Below are positions 5,642 through 9,149 of a DNA stretch of 9,149 nt, piece by piece. The notes beneath the pieces are model-generated. The model had not been told where the DNA came from and did not search any database. It worked only from the letters and a program-made list of their open reading frames with translations. Each line of letters begins with the position of its first letter. Position 1 is the stretch's first letter. The DNA is from Chloroflexota bacterium (GTDB lineage: Bacteria; Chloroflexota; Dehalococcoidia; Tepidiformales; Tepidiformaceae). A program made the position numbers and the translations under genes. The DNA lies in assembly GCA_963169135.1 (NCBI GenBank), contig CAUJEQ010000145.1, positions 1 through 9,149 of the forward strand, given 5' to 3'.

Positions 5642-6921
5642 GCGGCCTCCATGGGGGAGTACCCCCGCACCCCGTCATGGTACACCTCGCCGAGTTCGAC
5701 CGGCGTAACGCGGTTGAGCAAACCTGTGCCAGTTCCATAAACAGGAATGTAGTTATCGGTATGCCCGTGCCAGAGCGATTCGTCACCATCTCCCGCGGGG
5801 CGTTCACTCTCCCAGAGGACGGGCCGCGTGGTGCCCGCGTGCTCGCGCCGGAAGGCGAGCGAGAGCTCCTCGCCGAGCGCGAGGAGGCGGGACATCCGCC
5901 CCTGCTTCAGCGGTGGCGGAAGCTGGCCGGGGAGGCGGGCGGCAGCGGTTCGGGACCGCTGGGAATAGGGGAAGCAGTGGAGACGGGCGAACCCCACGTC
6001 GCGGCAGAGTGCGAGGGTGGCCTCGAAGTCCTCGTCCGTTTCGCCCGGGAAGCCGGCGATGACGTCTGTGGTGATGGCGGCGCCGGGCACGGCGGCCTTG
6101 ATGCGGGCGGCGGCGTCCACGAACTGCGCGGCGGTGTAGCGGCGGCGCATCGCCAGGAGGGTGGCCTCGCTGCCGGACTGAAGGGCGAGGTGGAAGTGGG
6201 GCATCAGGCGCGGGTCCTGCCAGAGGGCGAGGAGTTCCGGCGTGATGTCCTGGGGCTGGAGGGAGCTGAAGCGGAGGCGAAGGACCTCGGTCTGTTCGAG
6301 GATCCCGGAGATGAGGTGGTGAGGGCGAAGGGGCGGATCGAGGTCGCGTCCCCAGGCGCCGAGCTGGGTGCCGGTGACGACGACCTCGCGGGCGCCCGCT
6401 TCGACGGAGCGATTCACCTCGGCGGCAACCTGGGCGACGGAGCGAGACTCCTCGCGGCCGCGGGTGCGCGGGACGATGCAGAATGCGCAGACGTCGTTGC
6501 AGCCCTCCTGGGCCTTCACGAAGGCCCGGGTGTGGAGCGGCCGGGCGCAGGTCTCGGGCAGTGGCGCGGGAGGGCCTTCGCCCGCGAGGAAGGCAACGAG
6601 CTCGCGCTTGTCGGAATCGCGCGTGCCGACGACAAGGTCGGCGCCGAGCGCGGTTGCGGCATCGAAGCCGGCTGACTGGGGGTAGCAGCCAGTGACGGTG
6701 ACGCGGGCGCCCGGGGAAAGGCGGCGGACGGAGCGGATGAGCTTGCGCGACTTGGCATCGGCGACGTGGGTGACCGAACAGGTATTAATAACGTAGGCAT
6801 CGGCTTCGCAAAGGCGATCGACGACCTGGTAGCCGGAGTTGCGGAGGCCGTGGGCAAGCTCTTCGGAGTCTGCCAGGTTGAGTTTGCAGCCAAGGGTGAG
6901 TACGGCGGCGATTCGGGACAT
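5638..6921 (-). CDS. mtaB: tRNA N6-threonylcarbamoyladenosine (t6A37) methylthiotransferase MtaB
   Basis: This 427-aa radical-SAM enzyme converts t6A to ms2t6A at position 37 of ANN-decoding tRNAs, stabilising codon-anticodon pairing. The N-terminal UPF0004 domain supplies the auxiliary 4Fe-4S cluster ligands C12 (LGCKLN), C48 (NTCSV) and C79 (GCYPQ). The radical-SAM motif is CNDVCAFC with C141, C145 and C148. The central barrel contains TGTQLGAWG and FSSLQPQDI, and SGSEATLLAMRRRYTAAQF and DVIAGFPGETDEDF are typical MTTase stretches. A C-terminal TRAM RNA-binding domain begins near 365. LGCKLNLADSE and the length favour MtaB over MiaB or RimO. ATG 6921 is preferred to a 50-residue-longer start at 7071, because homology starts at SRIAAVLTLGCKLN and a -10 element fits immediately upstream. 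It is the first gene of the mtaB/AmaP-like/scpB operon. Confidence 0.95.
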   Translation of the reverse strand: MSRIAAVLTLGCKLNLADSEELAHGLRNSGYQVVDRLCEADAYVINTCSVTHVADAKSRKLIRSVRRLSPGARVTVTGCYPQSAGFDAATALGADLVVGTRDSDKRELVAFLAGEGPPAPLPETCARPLHTRAFVKAQEGCNDVCAFCIVPRTRGREESRSVAQVAAEVNRSVEAGAREVVVTGTQLGAWGRDLDPPLRPHHLISGILEQTEVLRLRFSSLQPQDITPELLALWQDPRLMPHFHLALQSGSEATLLAMRRRYTAAQFVDAAARIKAAVPGAAITTDVIAGFPGETDEDFEATLALCRDVGFARLHCFPYSQRSRTAAARLPGQLPPPLKQGRMSRLLALGEELSLAFRREHAGTTRPVLWESERPAGDGDESLWHGHTDNYIPVYGTGTGLLNRVTPVELGEVYHDGVRGYSPMEAA

Positions 6922-6927
6922 GGCTAC

Positions 6928-6933
6928 AGCGTA
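6928..6933 (-). promoter_or_regulatory. Putative -10 element for a leaderless mtaB transcript
   Basis: On the minus strand TACGCT (6933-6928) is followed by exactly 6 nt before the mtaB ATG at 6921, and there is no Shine-Dalgarno sequence. The hexamer is identical to the -10 of the Sec methyltransferase promoter, and the spacing is identical to that before the ABC-F gene. No good -35 is visible. This would drive the whole three-gene operon. Confidence 0.45.
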
Positions 6934-7004
6934 CGGGCGGAAAGGGGGCAGGGAGAAGGGGCGCAGAATACGCGTGAAGCGAAAGTACGGTACGGTAGAA
7001 GAGG

Positions 7005-7032
7005 ACACCGGCCTCGAGACAACGACCGGTGT
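7005..7032. promoter_or_regulatory. Inverted repeat between the divergent mtaB and RRM genes
   Basis: ACACCGG (7005-7011) and CCGGTGT (7026-7032) are perfect reverse complements separated by 14 nt. The repeat sits in the 274-bp divergent gap 6922-7195, whose remaining sequence holds no further gene. TTGACC (7032-7037) borders the right arm but lacks a good -10. A tandem TCCTGAT repeat with 10-bp period (7089-7095, 7099-7105) is also present. It could be an operator or a leader-RNA structure for the RRM gene; the promoter of that gene could not be located. Confidence 0.3.
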
Positions 7033-7195
7033 TGACCCCCTCTGTGGCCGAGAAGTCCGGCCTCCTCTCAAGACAGCTTCGCGTTTCTTCCTGATTCGTC
7101 CTGATCTGTAGTGAGTTGCACCGGGCTATGGGCTGCAGGGAGGGCCGGCGGAACCGCGCCGACGTGGACCGCCCAGGAAGGAAAGAATCGAAACC

Positions 7196-7552
7196 ATGAA
7201 CATCTATGTCGGAAACCTGAGTTACGACGCCACAGACAATGACCTCCAGACTGCATTTTCCGCGTTCGGCAACGTGCGCAGTGCACAGGTGGTGAAGGAC
7301 CGGGAGACCGGCCGCTCGCGCGGCTTTGGTTTCGTGGAGATGGACGACCAGGGCGAAGCAGAAGCCGCCATTCGGTCGCTGAACGGCACGGACCTCCGCG
7401 GTCGCGCGCTCACGGTGAACCAGGCGAAGCCCCCGGCTGAGCGTGGTGAACGCCGCGGTGGCGGCGGCGGCAGCTACGGCGGTGGTGGCGGCGGCTACGG
7501 CGGTGGTGGCGGCGGCGGTTACGGTGGTGGTGGTGGCGGACGCCGCTACTAA
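7196..7552 (+). CDS. Glycine-rich RRM RNA-binding protein
   Basis: This 118-aa protein is a single RNA recognition motif followed by a glycine-rich tail. RNP2 is IYVGNL (3-8) and RNP1 is RGFGFVEM (42-49), with the aromatic residues that stack on RNA present. The RRM covers about 1-78, and the tail (86-118) is built of Gly runs punctuated by Tyr and ends GGRRY. Close relatives occur in cyanobacteria (Rbp proteins, several of them cold-induced) and many other bacteria, where they bind single-stranded RNA; a role in RNA stability or cold adaptation is a family-based inference. AGGAAGGA lies upstream of the ATG at a rather long 13-nt spacing. A strong hairpin follows the stop codon. The tail resembles low-complexity segments that mediate weak self-association. 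Confidence 0.93.
   Translation: MNIYVGNLSYDATDNDLQTAFSAFGNVRSAQVVKDRETGRSRGFGFVEMDDQGEAEAAIRSLNGTDLRGRALTVNQAKPPAERGERRGGGGGSYGGGGGGYGGGGGGGYGGGGGGRRY
7452..7540 (+). repeat. GGC/GGT low-complexity repeat encoding the Gly-rich tail
   Basis: The tail is coded by GGC and GGT triplets interrupted by TAC or TAT. A 20-bp stretch starting at TAC 7475 recurs exactly at 7496 (period 21 bp), and a third diverged unit follows. Such sequence can change length by slippage or unequal recombination, so tail length may vary among strains. Confidence 0.7.
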
Positions 7553-7572
7553 GACCTGACCCGGCACAACAG

Positions 7573-7606
7573 CGGGCCCGCCGGCATACAAGTGCAGGCG
7601 GGCCCG
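7573..7606 (+). terminator. Strong hairpin after the RRM gene
   Basis: CGGGCCCGCC (7573-7582) pairs perfectly with GGCGGGCCCG (7597-7606). Inside, after one mismatch, GCA (7584-7586) pairs with TGC (7593-7595), leaving a 6-nt loop. It lies 20 bp after the RRM stop. The stem is all G-C, but no T-run follows, so termination may be factor-assisted, or the hairpin may protect the mRNA 3' end. Confidence 0.6.
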
Positions 7607-7681
7607 GTACCATACAAACGAGCGCGCCTCGCTACGAGGCTGAACGAAAGGATGGAACCGCCAGTGCCACCAGGATCAGCC

Positions 7682-7879
7682 ATGGGAAACGAAACGAGCG
7701 CGACTGAAGCGGACCACACGCATCGCTGGCGGATCGAGGGGCAGGGCGGCCCGACCTCGGCCGGCAGTTGCGCATGCGGGGCGGAAAAGCAATTTGCGAA
7801 CTCCTGGGACCGCGAGGCAAGCACCTGGGCGGCGGCGCGGGGCCGCGGAAGCCGGAGCGCCAGCGGCACCCGCGACTAA
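7682..7879 (+). CDS. Small His/Cys protein with HxHxW ... CxCG ... FANSW motif
   Basis: This predicted 65-aa protein has the core HTHRWRIEGQGGPTS, then SCACGAEKQFANSW, and ends in a basic, low-complexity tail (ARGRGSRSAS). The pattern H-x-W-x-I then GP-x-S-x-G-x-C then CG then F-x-N-S recalls very small proteins common in Chloroflexota and phage genomes that usually have C-x-x-C; here the pair is C-x-C. With the histidines it could bind a metal, but only two cysteines are present. ATG 7682 is chosen because AGGA ends 6 nt upstream; an in-frame ATG at 7652 has only AAAGG directly adjacent. It sits between the RRM hairpin and the GerW gene on the same strand. I cannot assign a function. Confidence 0.6.
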   Translation: MGNETSATEADHTHRWRIEGQGGPTSAGSCACGAEKQFANSWDREASTWAAARGRGSRSASGTRD

Positions 7880-7911
7880 CGGCGGGTAAAGTCGCGGTGT
7901 ATTGAAACGGC

Positions 7912-7927
7912 GTGCGCGGAAGCGCAC
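7912..7927 (+). promoter_or_regulatory. GNRA-capped hairpin in the GerW-family gene leader
   Basis: GTGCGC (7912-7917) pairs with GCGCAC (7922-7927) around GGAA, which is a GNRA tetraloop in RNA. It lies between the stop of the 65-aa gene and the ribosome-binding site of the next gene. TTGAAA (7902-7907) just upstream could be a -35 box with CACCAT (7925-7930) as a weak -10. The hairpin may instead end or stabilise the upstream transcript. Confidence 0.3.
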
Positions 7928-7957
7928 CATGCACGCACTCTCAATGGAGGCTCCGCT

Positions 7958-8377
7958 ATGAGCGACGACCTGAGCAGGGTCCTGCGCGAGGCGCAGGAAG
8001 CAGCATCTGGACCAGCCGACAACATCCTGGAGACTCTTGCGAGCCGCGTCGGCGTACGCGCCGGGGCACATGCAGCCTTTGGCGAACCGGTCGACCGCGA
8101 GGGCGTCACCGTGATCCCGGTCGCGAAGGTGCGCTTTGGTTTCGGGGGCGGTTCTGGCCATGGAATCGAGAAGGGCGCTGACTCGAACGAGATCGGCGAG
8201 GGCTCGGGCGGCGGTGGCGGCGCCATGACGTCCCCACTCGGGTTCATCGAGATCAGGGACGGGCGAGCGGAGTTCAAGCGGACGCACGACCCGGTGTCGG
8301 CAGTCCCAGTGATCCTGGCCGCGGGCTTCACGGCGTGGCTCGTCCTGCGCGGAGTGAAGCGGATCGTGCGGGGCTAA
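7958..8377 (+). CDS. GerW (YtfJ) family protein with C-terminal membrane helix
   Basis: This 139-aa protein has an amphipathic N-terminus and the GerW core: FGEPVDREGVTVIPVAKVRFGFGGGSG (41-67, with IPV at 53-55), a Gly-rich stretch GEGSGGGGG (80-88) and SPLGFIEIRDG (92-102). The C-terminal segment 114-131 is hydrophobic and followed by a basic end (RGVKRIVRG), suggesting a tail anchor with the core in the cytoplasm. In Bacillus the family member YtfJ/GerW is a spore protein needed for normal germination, but the family is widespread in non-sporulating bacteria where its role is unknown, so the sporulation name should not be carried over. GGAGG lies 7 nt before the ATG, a clear ribosome-binding site. 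No sporulation genes are visible nearby. Confidence 0.9.
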   Translation: MSDDLSRVLREAQEAASGPADNILETLASRVGVRAGAHAAFGEPVDREGVTVIPVAKVRFGFGGGSGHGIEKGADSNEIGEGSGGGGGAMTSPLGFIEIRDGRAEFKRTHDPVSAVPVILAAGFTAWLVLRGVKRIVRG

Positions 8378-8478
8378 GCCGGAGACCCGAAGGTCGAAGG
8401 ACGAAGTTCGCCTTGCGCCGGGCGCGCTTGAGCCGCGAGGCGACCTGCGAGACGAGCGCGCGAAACGCAAACCAATCA

Positions 8479-8498
8479 CGGCCGCTCTGCAGCGGCCG
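8479..8498 (+). terminator. Perfect 8-bp hairpin downstream of the GerW-family gene
   Basis: CGGCCGCT (8479-8486) and AGCGGCCG (8491-8498) form a perfect stem with tetraloop CTGC. It is 101 bp after the GerW-family stop and before the regulator promoter. No T-tract follows, though an AT-rich stretch begins at 8510. It may separate the two transcription units. The preceding 8378-8478 holds no gene that I can support. Confidence 0.4.
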
Positions 8499-8503
8499 CA
8501 CAT

Positions 8504-8519
8504 CGTGACATATTTCACA
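8504..8519. promoter_or_regulatory. CRP/GlxR-like palindrome upstream of the response regulator gene
   Basis: CGTGA (8504-8508), CATATT, then TCACA (8515-8519) matches TGTGA-N6-TCACA at 9 of 10 fixed positions and has the central TA seen in actinobacterial GlxR-type sites. Its centre is about 63 bp upstream of the transcription start predicted from the -10 at 8563, close to the class I activator position (-61.5). The promoter lacks a recognisable -35, as activator-dependent promoters often do. Confidence 0.5.
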
Positions 8520-8529
8520 TGGATTTCAC
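8512..8529 (+). promoter_or_regulatory. ATTTCAC direct repeat with 11-bp period
   Basis: ATTTCAC occurs at 8512-8518 and again at 8523-8529, exactly 11 bp apart, so both copies face the same side of the helix. OmpR/PhoB-family regulators bind such tandem half-sites. Because the downstream gene encodes a regulator of this family, autoregulation is possible. It overlaps the CRP-like palindrome, so only one reading may be right. Confidence 0.35.
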
Positions 8530-8539
8530 GCACACCGGG

Positions 8540-8568
8540 ACCGGCCGGTGCGGGGGCCGGTCTATACT
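8540..8568 (+). promoter_or_regulatory. Response regulator promoter: TATACT -10 with overlapping dyad
   Basis: TATACT (8563-8568) is a good -10, placing the start near 8575 and leaving about 20 nt before the ATG with AGAGGGGA as ribosome-binding site. No -35 is recognisable at 17 bp. Directly upstream, ACCGGCC (8540-8546) and GGCCGGT (8555-8561) form a perfect 7-bp inverted repeat with an 8-bp spacer covering the -35 to -10 region, where a bound protein would block polymerase. Confidence 0.5.
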
Positions 8569-8595
8569 GGCTTGGGTAAGAGGGGAAACACGCGG

Positions 8596-9149
8596 ATGCG
8601 TACGGTCTTCCTGGTTACCCGCCACCCGGACGTGGCCCGTTTAGGCCCAGAGCTGGAACGCGCCGGGTTCTCGGCGCCGGCCATCGCGCCGGAGCGGCTG
8701 GCAAACGACGAGGTAAGCGCCACGGCGGACGTGGTAGTGCTCGACCTGCGCGACATTCCTCCCGCCGCCTTCAACATCCTCAGTGCGACCTACGCGGAAG
8801 AGGGAGTCATCCTGATCGCGATGGTCCCCGTGGAGCAGATGGACCGGGTGACGGTGGACCTGTCGATCGACGACTTCGTGGTGCTGGGGTCCCCGCCTGA
8901 GGAGTTGGCGCGGCGGATCGAGCGGACTCTGTGGCGCAAGCACGGCGTGGACAGCGATAACTATGTGCGCTGTGGAGCGCTCGCGATCGACCTCTCGAAT
9001 TACCGTGTGACGGTGGACGAAGAGCCGCTGGTGATGACCTTCAAGGAATATGAGTTGTTGCGCTTCCTGGCCATGAACGCCGGGCGGGTGTTCACGCGCG
9101 AGCAGCTGCTGAACCGGGTATGGGGCTACGACTACTTCGGCGGAGCGCG
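8596..9149 (+). CDS. OmpR/PhoB-type transcriptional regulator with degenerate receiver, 3' end beyond window
   Basis: The first 184 codons are visible; the gene runs off the window edge. Residues 1-112 resemble a receiver domain in pattern: a beta strand VFLV, then VVVLDLRD with D50 at the phospho-acceptor position. The acidic pair that binds Mg is absent (T8-R9 instead of D-D/E), the conserved Thr/Ser after strand 4 is replaced (ILIAMVP), and the Lys before Pro is missing (FVVLGSP). Residues 124-184 are the winged-helix DNA-binding domain: LAIDLSNYRVTVDEEPL, TFKEYELLRFLAMNAGRVFTRE and LLNRVWGYDYFGG. The cut falls just before the recognition helix. It probably works without ordinary phosphorylation, like other atypical OmpR-family regulators. 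No histidine kinase gene is visible. Target genes are unknown; possible autoregulatory sites lie upstream. Confidence 0.88.
   Translation, partial: MRTVFLVTRHPDVARLGPELERAGFSAPAIAPERLANDEVSATADVVVLDLRDIPPAAFNILSATYAEEGVILIAMVPVEQMDRVTVDLSIDDFVVLGSPPEELARRIERTLWRKHGVDSDNYVRCGALAIDLSNYRVTVDEEPLVMTFKEYELLRFLAMNAGRVFTREQLLNRVWGYDYFGGA

Noticed and set aside
5677..6675. 332-aa plus-strand frame antisense to mtaB
   Set aside because: It is a Gly/Ala/Glu-rich shadow of a well-supported radical-SAM gene.
6922..7071. N-terminal extension of MtaB by 50 residues
   Set aside because: The extra part is Arg/Pro/Ser-rich with no homology and would cover the likely promoter.
7438..7545. GGC/GGT repeat as a non-coding satellite
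   Set aside because: It lies in frame inside the RRM gene and encodes a typical Gly/Tyr tail.
6785..7591. 268-aa minus-strand frame across the RRM gene
   Set aside because: Its Ala/Thr/Val repeats are the antisense of the Gly-rich tail, and it conflicts with both mtaB and the RRM gene.
7676..8533. 285-aa minus-strand frame across the 65-aa and GerW-family genes
   Set aside because: It is antisense to a clear GerW-family gene with a good ribosome site, and its own translation shows no domain.
1..9149. CRISPR arrays, tRNA or rRNA genes, insertion sequences
   Set aside because: No regularly spaced repeats, cloverleaf-like sequence, transposase or terminal inverted repeats were seen on either strand.

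Overview
This is a GC-rich bacterial chromosome segment with compact gene packing, overlapping start and stop codons, and no mobile elements, RNA genes or CRISPR arrays that I can see. The gene mix fits a Chloroflexota-like bacterium (Dehalococcoidia or Tepidiformia style): an ABC-F ATPase, a type II sulfide:quinone oxidoreductase, an MtaB/AmaP-like/ScpB operon, a glycine-rich RRM protein, a GerW-family protein and a winged-helix regulator with a degenerate receiver. The taxonomic placement is inference at moderate to low confidence.

Layout. (1) Positions 1-210 are non-coding upstream sequence with a near-perfect 19-bp direct repeat. (2) 211-1857 (+) is an ABC-F ATPase, apparently leaderless. 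(3) 1858-2059 is an intergenic region with three dyads, one overlapping a TTGACT element before the next gene. (4) 2060-3271 (+) is a type II SQR. (5) Convergent to it, 3363-4169 (-) is an ArsM-like SAM methyltransferase. (6) Further along the minus strand, mtaB (6921-5638), an AmaP-like membrane protein (5641-4961) and scpB (4968-4405) form an operon joined by 4-nt and 8-nt overlaps. (7) On the plus strand from about 7005 come an RRM RNA-binding protein (7196-7552), a 65-aa CxC/His mini-protein (7682-7879), a GerW/YtfJ-family protein (7958-8377), and the start of an OmpR/PhoB-type regulator (8596 to the window edge).

Main discovery. The ArsM-like gene has an in-frame TGA at codon 205 (plus 3555-3557). 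The reading frame continues for 63 more family-like codons to a second TGA at 3363-3365. The TGA falls exactly where relatives have the catalytic or As(III)-binding Cys of the W-x-x-C-I-A-G-A motif. Immediately downstream is a stem-loop with a 5-nt GG-containing apical loop starting 16 nt after the UGA, which matches the geometry of a bacterial SECIS element. The best reading is a 268-aa selenoprotein (Sec205), not a truncated 204-aa protein or a pseudogene. The same gene has a clear TTGACA/TACGCT promoter with a CRP-like palindrome just upstream. A second CRP-like palindrome lies ahead of the regulator gene at 8596.

How the genes relate. The SQR and the Sec methyltransferase are convergent neighbours that both handle reactive group 15/16 chemistry (sulfide; probably arsenic or another thiophilic substrate), but a shared pathway is inference only. 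MtaB (tRNA modification), the AmaP-like protein (envelope stress anchor) and ScpB (chromosome segregation) are co-transcribed housekeeping genes.
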